Source of the DNA: Actinomadura syzygii
GTDB taxonomy: Bacteria > Actinomycetota > Actinomycetes > Streptosporangiales > Streptosporangiaceae
NCBI RefSeq assembly: GCF_008085905.1
Contig: NZ_VSFF01000007.1
Location: forward strand, 1 to 64,000
DNA length: 64,000 nucleotides
Direction: 5' to 3'
The translations under genes and the position numbers were made by a program. Each line of letters opens with the position of its first letter. Position 1 is the first letter of the stretch. Of the stretch, positions 11,801 to 19,808 are shown in pieces. The notes under the pieces are model-generated. The model worked only from the letters and a program-made list of their open reading frames with translations, was not told where the DNA came from and searched no databases.

Positions 11801-12472
11801 GTGCCTGGTAGGTCCGTGTCCGCGAGGGCCGTGACGGCGGCCGCGGCCGCCGTGCTGGCGGCCGGCGCGCTGGCCGGCTGCGGCAGCACCCAGAAGGCGG
11901 GCACCGCGGCGCTCGTCGGCGGCGACCGCATCACCGTCACGAAGCTCGACCAGACCGTCCGCGACTGGCGGCGGCAGTTCCGCGCCGACCCGGCGGCCAA
12001 CGACCTGCGGTCCAACTCGGCGAACCCGGGCGCGCAGCTCGGCGGCGAGTCCGACTCCGACCTGCGCGGCGCGCTCACCCTGCTGATCAACTTCCGGGTC
12101 GCCCGGAAGGTGGCCGACAAGGCGGGCGTGACCGTCACCGGCGGCGAGGTCGACGCGGCCGTCGAGGGGCTGAACGGCAAGGGCGGGGCCGAGTCGATCA
12201 CGCTGGCGAGCGGGCTGCCCCGCGCCTACACCCGCGACCTCGCGCGGCTGGTCGCCACGCAGTTCGCGGTGATGCAGCGGCTCGGCGCCAGCCCCGGCAA
12301 CATGCCGACCCCGCAGACGCAGCAGGCGGGGCAGCGCTGGAACCAGCTGTTCCGCAGCACCGCCGACGGGATGGACATCGAGGTCAGCCCGCGCTACGGC
12401 GGCTACGACCCGGGCGAGTTCGCGATCGGCCCGGTCCAGTACAAGCTGTCCACTCCCGACTCGGGTATCTGA
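11801..12472 (+). CDS. SurA N-terminal-like lipoprotein
   Basis: 223 residues. A lipoprotein signal ends in the lipobox LAGC (Cys27), predicting a lipid anchor on the outer face of the membrane. The mature part ('TAALVGGDRITVTKLDQTV...') matches the SurA/trigger-factor-type chaperone domain. No PPIase domain follows, so it is a short holdase-like version. GTG start with GAGG 9 bases upstream. It follows mfd and ends 5 bp before mazG, so it is probably co-transcribed with mazG. Confidence 0.8.
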   Translation: MPGRSVSARAVTAAAAAVLAAGALAGCGSTQKAGTAALVGGDRITVTKLDQTVRDWRRQFRADPAANDLRSNSANPGAQLGGESDSDLRGALTLLINFRVARKVADKAGVTVTGGEVDAAVEGLNGKGGAESITLASGLPRAYTRDLARLVATQFAVMQRLGASPGNMPTPQTQQAGQRWNQLFRSTADGMDIEVSPRYGGYDPGEFAIGPVQYKLSTPDSGI

Positions 12473-12477
12473 GGCGC

Positions 12478-13476
12478 ATGGGCCTGACACTCCTCGCGAC
12501 CACGCACCGCGTGGCGCCCGGCCTGCTGACCTGGCGCGCGTGGGACGCGCTGCGCTCCGCGTCCGCGGTCCGGACGCGGCCGGGGCATCCGCTGCTGCCG
12601 TCCCTGCGCGACGCCGGGATCGCCGCCGACGAGGTGCCCGACCCCGACGCCGCCCGCCTGGTCGCCGACGCGCGCTCCGGCGACGTGCTGTGGGTGGCCG
12701 CGCCCGAGGGCGACGAGGCGCTGATGCGCGAGATAGGGGCGCTCGTCGTCGACGACCCCCTGGACGTCGAGGTCCTGCACGGCTCCTACGACCTGCCGGG
12801 GGCGCGGCTGCTCGACCTCGTCTCGGTGATGGACACGCTGCGCCGCGAATGCCCGTGGGACCGCAAGCAGACGCACGCGACGCTCGTCCCGTACCTGCTT
12901 GAGGAGTCCTACGAGGTCCTCGACACGATCGAGTCGGGCGACTACGGCGCGCTGCGCGAGGAACTGGGCGACGTGCTGATGCAGGTCGCGTTCCACTCGG
13001 TGGTGGCCGCCGAGCGCGAGGACGAGACCGCGTTCACCATCGACGACGTGGCCGGCGCGATCGTCGACAAGCTCGTCCGCCGCCACCCGCACGTGTTCGG
13101 GGACGTGACCGTCTCCGGCGCCGACGAGGTCAACGCGAACTGGGAGCAGATCAAGGCGGCGGAGCGGGCGGAGAAGAGCGGCGCGGAGGCGTCGGCGCTG
13201 GACGGCGTCCCGATGGGCCAGCCCGCGCTGTCGCTCGCCGCGCAGCTCCAGCGGCGCGCCGCCCGCCTCGGAGCGCCCGACGACCTCGCCGACGCTCTTC
13301 CGGACGGCCAGCCGGGCGATCTTCCGGACGTCCGAAACGACCTGGGCGCGCGGCTGTTCGCGCTCGTCCGGGACGCGGCCGCGCGCGGGCTGGACGCCGA
13401 GTCGGAGTTGCGCACGGTATCGCGGGTATTCCGCGATCGTGTCCGACAGTGGGAGCGAAGCCGGGGCCCAGAGTGA
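12478..13476 (+). CDS. mazG: Nucleoside triphosphate pyrophosphohydrolase MazG
   Basis: 332 residues. MazG hydrolyses (d)NTPs to monophosphates and pyrophosphate, cleaning the nucleotide pool. The all-alpha MazG domain shows 'CPWDRKQTH' (125-133), metal-binding EESYE (142-146) and EELGD (161-165). Residues 1-110 are a reduced version of the tetrapyrrole-methylase-like domain found in longer family members. In mycobacteria it also follows mfd. The 5-bp gap from the preceding lipoprotein gene indicates one operon. Confidence 0.93.
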   Translation: MGLTLLATTHRVAPGLLTWRAWDALRSASAVRTRPGHPLLPSLRDAGIAADEVPDPDAARLVADARSGDVLWVAAPEGDEALMREIGALVVDDPLDVEVLHGSYDLPGARLLDLVSVMDTLRRECPWDRKQTHATLVPYLLEESYEVLDTIESGDYGALREELGDVLMQVAFHSVVAAEREDETAFTIDDVAGAIVDKLVRRHPHVFGDVTVSGADEVNANWEQIKAAERAEKSGAEASALDGVPMGQPALSLAAQLQRRAARLGAPDDLADALPDGQPGDLPDVRNDLGARLFALVRDAAARGLDAESELRTVSRVFRDRVRQWERSRGPE

Positions 13477-13534
13477 ATCGTCGGGTTTCGCCCCGAACAT
13501 GGCCGATGGGGTAGTCCGGCCGGGGACACCCGTC

Positions 13535-13549
13535 TACTCTGATCGCGTG
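13535..13549 (+). promoter_or_regulatory. Leaderless promoter of the class A PBP gene
   Basis: TACTCT at 13535-13540 fits the actinobacterial TANNNT -10 hexamer and ends 6 bases before the GTG at 13547. This is the spacing of leaderless transcripts, and it decides the start chosen for the PBP gene. Confidence 0.5.
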
Positions 13550-16030
13550 CCGGCTGAGGCTGAGGGTGATACCGGAGATCCTGACGTAGTCAGAGATCTC
13601 GTGCCGGCGCGCCGTGACGGGCGCCGTGACGGGCGCAATGGCAAGCGGCGGAACCGGCGGTGGCTGACCCCGTCGACGTCTCGCGCCGAGAAGGCCCGCG
13701 CGCTCCGCGGCCTCGGCGTGTTAGGCGGTCTCTCCGGGCTGCTCGTCGCGCTGCTGGTGCTGCCCACCGCGTGCGCGGCCGGGGTCGGCGCCCGCGACGC
13801 CTCCGACTGGTTCCGGGCCGAGCCGGACGGGCTGACGACCTCCGGCGTCCCGCAGCGCTCCCGGATCCTCGCCGCCGACGGCCGGACGATCGCCACGTTC
13901 TTCTACCAGAACCGCGTGGACGTCCCGATGTCGAAGATCGCGCCGGTCCTCCGGATCGCCGTGCTCGCCATCGAGGACAGCCGCTTCTACAACCACGGCG
14001 CCATCGACGCGCAGGGCACGCTGCGGGCGCTCGCGAGCAACCTCGGCAGCGGCCAGGTGACGCAGGGCGGGTCCGGCATCACCCAGCAGTACGTGAAGAA
14101 CCTGCTGCTCACCCAGGCCGACACGGCGGCCGAGCGGGCGGCGGCCAAGGAGATCTCCGCGGCGCGCAAGATCCGCGAGCTGCGGTACGCGGTCGCGATC
14201 GAGAAGCGCTACACCAAGGACGAGATCCTGCGCCGCTACCTCAACATCGCCTACTACGGCGACGGCGCGTACGGCATCGAGGCGGCGTCCCGGCACTACT
14301 TCTCCAAGCACGCCGCCGAGCTGAGCCTGTCCGAGGCGGCGCTGCTCGCGGGCATCATCCGCTACCCCTACGCCTACGACCCGACGCGGCATCCGGGCGC
14401 GGCCCGCGAGCGGCGCAACGTCGTCCTGCACCGGATGGCGGAGCTCGGCTGGATCGACCACGCGGCGGCGGACGCGACCGCGCGGCTCCCGATCAGGCTG
14501 AACGTGGACGACGTCAAGAGCGGCTGCGTGACCAGCGCGGCGCCGTTCTTCTGCGACTACGTCCAGCGGGAGATCCAGACCAACCCGGTGTTCGGGCCGA
14601 CGCCCGCCGCGCGCGAGAAGCTCCTCAAGCGGGGCGGCCTCACGATCCGCACCACCATGGACCCGGTGGCGCAGCGGGCCGCGCAGCGCGCCGTGGACGG
14701 GCACGTCCCGCCGAGGAACTCGGCGCACAAGGCCGCGGCCGAGGCGATGGTCCAGCCGGGCACCGGCGAGATCAAGGCCATGGTCGTCGACCGCGCGCTC
14801 GGCCCGGACAAGGAGCGCGGCAAGACCTGGATCAACTTCGCCGCCGACGCGAGCCACGGCTCCAGCATCGGCATGCAGGCCGGGTCCACGTTCAAGGTGT
14901 TCACCCTGGCCGCCGCGCTCGACCAGGGCATGCCGTTCGGGACGCGGCTGATGGCCCCCCGCGAGTTCACCGCCGTCGGGTACCGCAACTGCAAGGGCCA
15001 GCGGGTCGGCGACGCGTCCAAGCCGCTGCGCAACTCGGCGGACGGCGAGGGCGGCAAGCGGTTCAGCCTCGTCACCGGCACCCACCACTCCGTGAACACC
15101 TTCTTCCTCGCGCTGGAGAAGGAGGTCGGCCTCTGCGAGACGGTGAAGATGGCCGAGAAGCTCGGGATGCGGCAGGCGAGCGGCAAGCCGCTGGAGCAGT
15201 ACCCGTCGTTCACGCTCGGCTTCAACCCGGTCTCGCCACTGCGGCTCGCGGCGGCGTACGCGGCGTTCGGCGCGCGCGGCCGCTACTGCGAGCCGGTCGC
15301 GATCCGGGAGATCCGGGACGCCTCCGGCCGCAAGCTCAAGGTCCCGCCGCGCAAGTGCCGCCAGGCCGTCGACCGGGGCGTCGCGGACGCCGTGAACTAC
15401 GTGCTGAGCGGCGTCCTCACCAAGGGCACGGCGCAGGGCATGGGCCTCGGCCGCGACGCCGCGGGCAAGACCGGCACCGTCGACGACTTCTCCGCCGCCT
15501 GGTTCGCGGGCTACACCCCGGACCTCGCCGCCGCGGTGTGGGTCGGCGACCCGCGCGGCGGCTACCGGTACCCGATGGACGGCCTGTGCATGGACGGCCG
15601 CTGCTACGGCTCGGTGTTCGGGGCGACGATCCCCGCGCCGATCTGGCAGCAGAGCATGCTCGGCGCCCTTTCCGGGACGGGCCCTGGCTCCTTCCACCGG
15701 CCCCCGTCGGAGTACTTCAGCAAGGGGACCGGCGAGGACAAGGTGAAGCTGCCCGACGTGCGCGGCCTGAAGCTCCGCGAGGCGGTAGCGAAGCTGCGCG
15801 AGGCCGGGCTCAAGGTGCAGGTGCGGCAGCCGGTGGAGTCCCGCGAGTACCCGAAGGGGACGGTCGCCGAGATGTCGCCCGACCCCGGCTCGGTCGAGCC
15901 CGGCGACACCGTCGAGCTGCGCGTCAGCAAGGGGCCCGGTCCCGGTGGGGACGGGCAGCCGCCGGTCCCGCCCACGTTCCCGCCGACCTTCCCGCCGCCG
16001 GCCGACCCCGGCCGGCAGGCGCCCGCCTGA
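13547..16030 (+). CDS. Class A penicillin-binding protein with C-terminal PASTA domain
   Basis: 827 residues from the GTG at 13547; ATG 13499 is an alternative. It builds peptidoglycan by glycan polymerisation and transpeptidation. Basic cytoplasmic tail, membrane segment about 57-80, GT51 glycosyltransferase with catalytic Glu143 in EDSRF and 'GGSGITQQYVKN', then transpeptidase with STFK (Ser447), SVN (515-517) and KTG (641-643). One PASTA repeat (about 737-803) and a Pro-rich tail follow. Codon 59, in the membrane segment, is TTA (13721-13723), extremely rare in such genomes and the classic target of UUA-tRNA-dependent control. Resembles mycobacterial PonA-type proteins. Confidence 0.93.
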   Translation: MPAEAEGDTGDPDVVRDLVPARRDGRRDGRNGKRRNRRWLTPSTSRAEKARALRGLGVLGGLSGLLVALLVLPTACAAGVGARDASDWFRAEPDGLTTSGVPQRSRILAADGRTIATFFYQNRVDVPMSKIAPVLRIAVLAIEDSRFYNHGAIDAQGTLRALASNLGSGQVTQGGSGITQQYVKNLLLTQADTAAERAAAKEISAARKIRELRYAVAIEKRYTKDEILRRYLNIAYYGDGAYGIEAASRHYFSKHAAELSLSEAALLAGIIRYPYAYDPTRHPGAARERRNVVLHRMAELGWIDHAAADATARLPIRLNVDDVKSGCVTSAAPFFCDYVQREIQTNPVFGPTPAAREKLLKRGGLTIRTTMDPVAQRAAQRAVDGHVPPRNSAHKAAAEAMVQPGTGEIKAMVVDRALGPDKERGKTWINFAADASHGSSIGMQAGSTFKVFTLAAALDQGMPFGTRLMAPREFTAVGYRNCKGQRVGDASKPLRNSADGEGGKRFSLVTGTHHSVNTFFLALEKEVGLCETVKMAEKLGMRQASGKPLEQYPSFTLGFNPVSPLRLAAAYAAFGARGRYCEPVAIREIRDASGRKLKVPPRKCRQAVDRGVADAVNYVLSGVLTKGTAQGMGLGRDAAGKTGTVDDFSAAWFAGYTPDLAAAVWVGDPRGGYRYPMDGLCMDGRCYGSVFGATIPAPIWQQSMLGALSGTGPGSFHRPPSEYFSKGTGEDKVKLPDVRGLKLREAVAKLREAGLKVQVRQPVESREYPKGTVAEMSPDPGSVEPGDTVELRVSKGPGPGGDGQPPVPPTFPPTFPPPADPGRQAPA

Positions 16031-16046
16031 CCGTCCGGTCCCGCCC

Positions 16047-16089
16047 GGTGATCGTGCTGTGTGATCGTCCCATCGGCGGGTAGATCACC
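16047..16089. promoter_or_regulatory. Inverted repeat before the quinone oxidoreductase gene
   Basis: GGTGATC (16047-16053) and GATCACC (16083-16089) form a 7-bp inverted repeat, with a further TGATCG between. It sits in the 92-bp gap before the ATG at 16123 and could be an operator. The evidence is only the symmetry. Confidence 0.3.
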
Positions 16090-16122
16090 AACGCAGTGAT
16101 TCCGTTCGGGGGGACGATCGTC

Positions 16123-17067
16123 ATGCGAGCCATCGCCGTGTCCGAGTACGGCGCCACACCGGCGCCCATGCAGTTGCCGCGCCCGCGGCCGGGGCCGGGG
16201 GAGATCCTGGTCCGGATGATCGCGGCCGGGCTGAACCCGGTCGACTGGAAGATCGCCGACGGGATGCTCAAGGACTCCGTCGACGCGACGTTCCCGCTGA
16301 TCCTCGGCCAGGACGGCGCGGGCGTCGTGGAGGAGGCCGGGGAGGGCGTGACCCGGCTGCGTCCCGGCGAGCAGGTCTACGGCTCGTTCGGCTCGGTGGC
16401 CCGCGGCCTCGGCAGCTACTGCGAGTACGCCCTCGCCCGCGACGACGGCCCGGTCGCCCGGATGCCGGAGGGCATGATCTACACGCAGGCCGCGGCGGTG
16501 CCGACCGCGAGCATGACCGCGCTGAGCATGGTCGAGGAGGCCCGCGTGGACGAGGGGCAGACCGTCCTCGTCATCGGCGCGACCGGCGGCGTCGGGCAGG
16601 GCCTCGTGCAGCTCGCCGCCCGCGCCGGCGCGAAGGTCGTCGCCACCGCCCGCGCCGACATGGCGGGGACGATGCGGCGGCTCGGCGCGGCCGAGACCGT
16701 CGACCACTCCAAGGGCGACCTCAACCGGCAGGTGCTCGCCGTCCACAGCGACGGGATCGACGTCATCATGGACACGGCCGCCGACACCGCAGGCGCCGAG
16801 CACCTGGCCCAGCTCCTGCGCCCCGGCGGGACGTTCGTCAGCACGACCTGGTCGGTCAGCCCGGACGCGATGGCCGCCCGCGAGGTGCGCGGCGTCAACT
16901 TCCAGGGGCACCCTTCGGCGGCGCTCCTGGACCGGCTGTCCGACCTCATCGACGCGAGCGAGCTGCGCGTGCGGGTCGAGCGCGAGGTGCCCCTTGAGGA
17001 CGCCGCGGAGGCGCTCGCCGACAACCGCGCGGGCGGCGCCCGCGGCAAGACCGTGATCCGCATCTGA
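16123..17067 (+). CDS. NADP-dependent quinone oxidoreductase-like (zinc-independent MDR)
   Basis: 314 residues from the ATG at 16123, which has a run of G about 10 bases upstream. Medium-chain dehydrogenase/reductase: GroES-like half with 'GLNPVDWKIADG' and 'GQDGAGVV', then the Rossmann half with 'VLVIGATGGVGQGLVQLA'. The zinc-binding Cys/His pattern is absent, which fits the quinone-oxidoreductase subfamily that reduces quinones or enones with NADPH. No operon partner is obvious, and the substrate is unknown. Confidence 0.85.
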   Translation: MRAIAVSEYGATPAPMQLPRPRPGPGEILVRMIAAGLNPVDWKIADGMLKDSVDATFPLILGQDGAGVVEEAGEGVTRLRPGEQVYGSFGSVARGLGSYCEYALARDDGPVARMPEGMIYTQAAAVPTASMTALSMVEEARVDEGQTVLVIGATGGVGQGLVQLAARAGAKVVATARADMAGTMRRLGAAETVDHSKGDLNRQVLAVHSDGIDVIMDTAADTAGAEHLAQLLRPGGTFVSTTWSVSPDAMAAREVRGVNFQGHPSAALLDRLSDLIDASELRVRVEREVPLEDAAEALADNRAGGARGKTVIRI

Positions 17068-17120
17068 CCCCGGCGATGCAGGGAGAACGCATGACCGCAG
17101 CGAAGCGAGGATCACTGCGT

Positions 17121-17153
17121 CTCCCCCTCGGGGGTCTGGGGGTCGCCCCCCGG
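17121..17153. repeat. G/C-run palindromic repeat, copy 1
   Basis: Contains the core GGGGGTCGCCCCCC (17138-17151), also exact at 28828-28841 and partial, inverted, at 54291-54302. Here it fills the gap before a small gene. It looks like a dispersed intergenic palindromic element. Confidence 0.6.
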
Positions 17154-17167
17154 AAAGGCAGGAACCC

Positions 17168-17401
17168 ATGACCGAGAAGGGCGCGGGCCGTCCGGACGAC
17201 GATGACGACCGGCGCGGACGCCTCCGCGAGATCGAGCAGTCCCTCGACCGGCTCCGGGCGGACCTCGTCCCGCCGCGCGAGGACGCCGGGGACAACATCG
17301 ACTCCGCGCAGAACCTCACCGCCCGCGAGGAGATCGCGGGCCAGATCGAGCTGCTGGAGTACGAGCGCGAGCGGCTCCGCACCGCGCTCGGCCTGACCTG
17401 A
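17168..17401 (+). CDS. Small acidic coiled-coil protein of unknown function
   Basis: 77 residues. Charged N-terminus with an Asp run, then two amphipathic helices ('LREIEQSLDRLRADLV' and 'EEIAGQIELLEYERERLRTAL') likely to form a coiled coil. No membrane segment, cysteines or recognised domain. A purine-rich ribosome site (GGCAGG) precedes the ATG. The last codons and the bases after the stop are part of a 15-nt tandem duplication (17390-17419). It is convergent with the sensor kinase gene. Confidence 0.6.
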   Translation: MTEKGAGRPDDDDDRRGRLREIEQSLDRLRADLVPPREDAGDNIDSAQNLTAREEIAGQIELLEYERERLRTALGLT

Positions 17402-17437
17402 CCCGGCCTGACCTGACCCGGCTGGACCGGGCGCGGG

Positions 17438-18751
17438 TCAGCGCGGCAGCCGCAGGACGAACCGGGCCCCCGGCTTGTCGTCCGCGCGGTCGGTGATGAT
17501 CAGCGTCCCCTGGTGCGCGACGGCGATGTCGCGGGCGATGGCGAGCCCGAGACCGGTGCCGCCCGCGTCGCGGTGCCGTCCCTCGGCGAGCCGCGCGAAC
17601 CGCTCGAACACCCGCTCCCGGTCCTCGGGCGCGACGCCGACGCCGTCGTCGACGATCTCGACCACGGCGGTGCCCGGCGGCTCGGTGCGCAGGATCACCG
17701 TCACCTCCGCCGCCGCGTGCCGGTCGGCGTTGTCGATCAGGTTGGTGAGCAGCCGCGCCAGCTCGGCGCGCCCGCCGTTCACCGTCACCGGGCCCTCCGA
17801 CAGGACCGTCACCTGGGTGCGGCGCGGGCGGCGGAGCACCTCCTCGTCCGTCAGCGCGGTGAGGTCCACCGGCTCGCGGCGGAAGTTGCGGTCGGCCTCC
17901 AGCCGGGACAGGGCGAGCAGGTCGTCCACCACCGCGGCCAGCCGGTCGGTGTTGGTCAGGACGGCCCGGAGCGTCTCGGCGACCTCGGGGTCCTGCGGGC
18001 CGGACAGCGCGAGCTCCAGCTCCATCCGGACCGCGGTGAGCGGGCTGCGCAGCTCGTGCGAGACGTCCACGACGAACGCGCGCTGCCGGGCCACCGCCTG
18101 CTCCAGCCGTTCGAGGGTCGCGTTGACGCTGGTGGCGAGCTTCCCGACCTCGTCCCGGCGGGGCGGCTCCGGCACCCGGCGTTCGAGGTCGGTGGCGGTG
18201 ATCTCGTCCAGCTCGCGGCGGATCTCGTCCACCGGGCGCAGGGTGCGGCCGACCGACCGCCACGTCCCGTAGCCGACGATGACGGTGCCGGTCAGGACGC
18301 CGATCAGCAGCAGCAGGAAGAGCTTCGGCTGCGGCACCAGTCCGGGCGCGGGCGCCAGCGAGAAGACGTACTCGGTGGACGATCCGGTCCCCACGCGGAA
18401 CTCGACGATGATGAAGCAGCCCCCGCCGGGGGCGTCGACGTCGCAGCTCCGGCCGTCCCGGCGGCCGCTCGGCGGGACGGGCGGCGGGAACCGCACCGGC
18501 GCACGGCCGCGCATCCGCGCGGACGCCGCGACGACCCGGCCCTGCGCGTCCACCACCTGGATCAGCTCGTGGCCGGTGCCGCGGATCTCGGGGCGCAGTG
18601 TGCCCGCGTTGATCTCGGAGACCACGCGGCCCCCGTTCCGCGCGGCCTCCAGGGTGACGTCGACGTTCGTCTGTGCCCTGCTGCCCGCCAGCACCAGTAC
18701 GGCCATCGCCGTGGACAGGAAGAACGCGACCAGCGTCGAGGTCAGCGTCAC
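17438..18751 (-). CDS. Sensor histidine kinase, apparently orphan
   Basis: 437 residues, GTG start. First membrane segment about 5-24, extracellular sensor about 25-142 with a Cys pair (103, 112) that could form a disulfide, second segment about 143-162, HAMP about 163-220. The HisKA box has His232 in 'SHELRSPLTA', then HATPase with the N box 'NLIDNADRHA', 'DDGVGVAPED' and 'GGTGLGLAIARDI'. It should autophosphorylate and pass phosphate to a response regulator, but none is adjacent on either side. Sensor specificity is unknown. Confidence 0.88.
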   Translation of the reverse strand: MTLTSTLVAFFLSTAMAVLVLAGSRAQTNVDVTLEAARNGGRVVSEINAGTLRPEIRGTGHELIQVVDAQGRVVAASARMRGRAPVRFPPPVPPSGRRDGRSCDVDAPGGGCFIIVEFRVGTGSSTEYVFSLAPAPGLVPQPKLFLLLLIGVLTGTVIVGYGTWRSVGRTLRPVDEIRRELDEITATDLERRVPEPPRRDEVGKLATSVNATLERLEQAVARQRAFVVDVSHELRSPLTAVRMELELALSGPQDPEVAETLRAVLTNTDRLAAVVDDLLALSRLEADRNFRREPVDLTALTDEEVLRRPRRTQVTVLSEGPVTVNGGRAELARLLTNLIDNADRHAAAEVTVILRTEPPGTAVVEIVDDGVGVAPEDRERVFERFARLAEGRHRDAGGTGLGLAIARDIAVAHQGTLIITDRADDKPGARFVLRLPR

Positions 18752-18878
18752 CCGCGCCCGGATCTCCGGGCCGAGCGGCCTGACTCGTATGGCGACCTCC
18801 CGGGTACGTTCCTGCCAGTACCCGGGGTTTCTTGCCTGAGCAGGGCAAACTCGACCGCGTTCGCCGGATAAGAGATCG

Positions 18879-19808
18879 TCAGTTCTCGGCCACGCCCCAG
18901 CGGCGCCGGATGGAGGCGTCCGCCAGGCCGAACAGCCGGTCGATCACGATGCCGATGATGAGGATCACCAGCATGTAGGAGATCATGTCGGCGGTGTTGT
19001 TCAGCTCCCTGGCCTGCGACAGCAGCACGCCGAGCGAGGTCGTGTCGCCGATGACGACGAGCAGCTCGCCCGCCATCAGGCTGCGCCACGCGAACGCCCA
19101 GCCCTGCTTGAGGCCCGCGACGAACGACGGCAGCGACGCGGGCATGATCAGGTGCCGGTACAGCCCGATGCCGCGCAGCCCCATGACCTTGCCCGCGCGG
19201 AGCAGGATCGGCGGCGTGTAGTCGACGCCCGCGATCAGCCCGTTCGCGATCGACGGCGCCGCGCCGAGGATCACCACGAACAGGATCGCGCTCTCGCTCA
19301 GCTTGAACAGCAGGATCGCGAGCGGGAACCAGGCGATCGACGGCATCGTCTGCAGCCCGGTGATCAGCGACCCGAACGCGCGGCGCAGCACCCGGAACTG
19401 CGACACCAGGGCGCCGATCACCAAGCCGACGACGACGGCGAACACGAACCCGATGACGGCGCGCTGCATGGTGAGCGCGACCGAGTTCCAGAACCGGGAC
19501 GAGGTGATCTGGTCCCAGAACACCGGGAAGGTGTCGCGCGGGCCGGGCAGGACCCACGGCTCCTTCCACCCGCTCCACACCACCGCCTGCCAGGCGGCGA
19601 TCGCGATCAGGACGGCCGTGAGTATCGGCCACAGCGCCGACCACGTCCGCTGGAGCAGCCGGACGCGCGTCCCGCCGCCGAGTTCCAGGGCGTCGAGGCC
19701 CGCGATCTCCCGGTCGAGCCGTCCCGCCGCGGTCTCGGCGGCGGCCCCGCCGGTCCGGTCGGGGGCGTCGTCGCGCCGCTTGTCGCGGGTCGTCGTGTCA
19801 TGCGCCAT
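18879..19808 (-). CDS. ssuC: ABC transporter permease, SsuC/TauC type
   Basis: 309 residues, with a hydrophilic N-terminal extension of about 55 residues then about six membrane helices. The binding-protein-dependent transport signature (EAA loop) is around 'GLRGIGLYRHLIMPASLPSFVAGLKQGWAFAWRSLMAGEL'-region residues in the C-terminal half, placing it with sulfonate/nitrate/taurine permeases. It forms the channel of the importer encoded with the ATPase and binding protein. Its start overlaps the ATPase gene by 11 bp. The ligand is inferred from family only; the gene symbol is by similarity. Confidence 0.85.
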   Translation of the reverse strand: MAHDTTTRDKRRDDAPDRTGGAAAETAAGRLDREIAGLDALELGGGTRVRLLQRTWSALWPILTAVLIAIAAWQAVVWSGWKEPWVLPGPRDTFPVFWDQITSSRFWNSVALTMQRAVIGFVFAVVVGLVIGALVSQFRVLRRAFGSLITGLQTMPSIAWFPLAILLFKLSESAILFVVILGAAPSIANGLIAGVDYTPPILLRAGKVMGLRGIGLYRHLIMPASLPSFVAGLKQGWAFAWRSLMAGELLVVIGDTTSLGVLLSQARELNNTADMISYMLVILIIGIVIDRLFGLADASIRRRWGVAEN

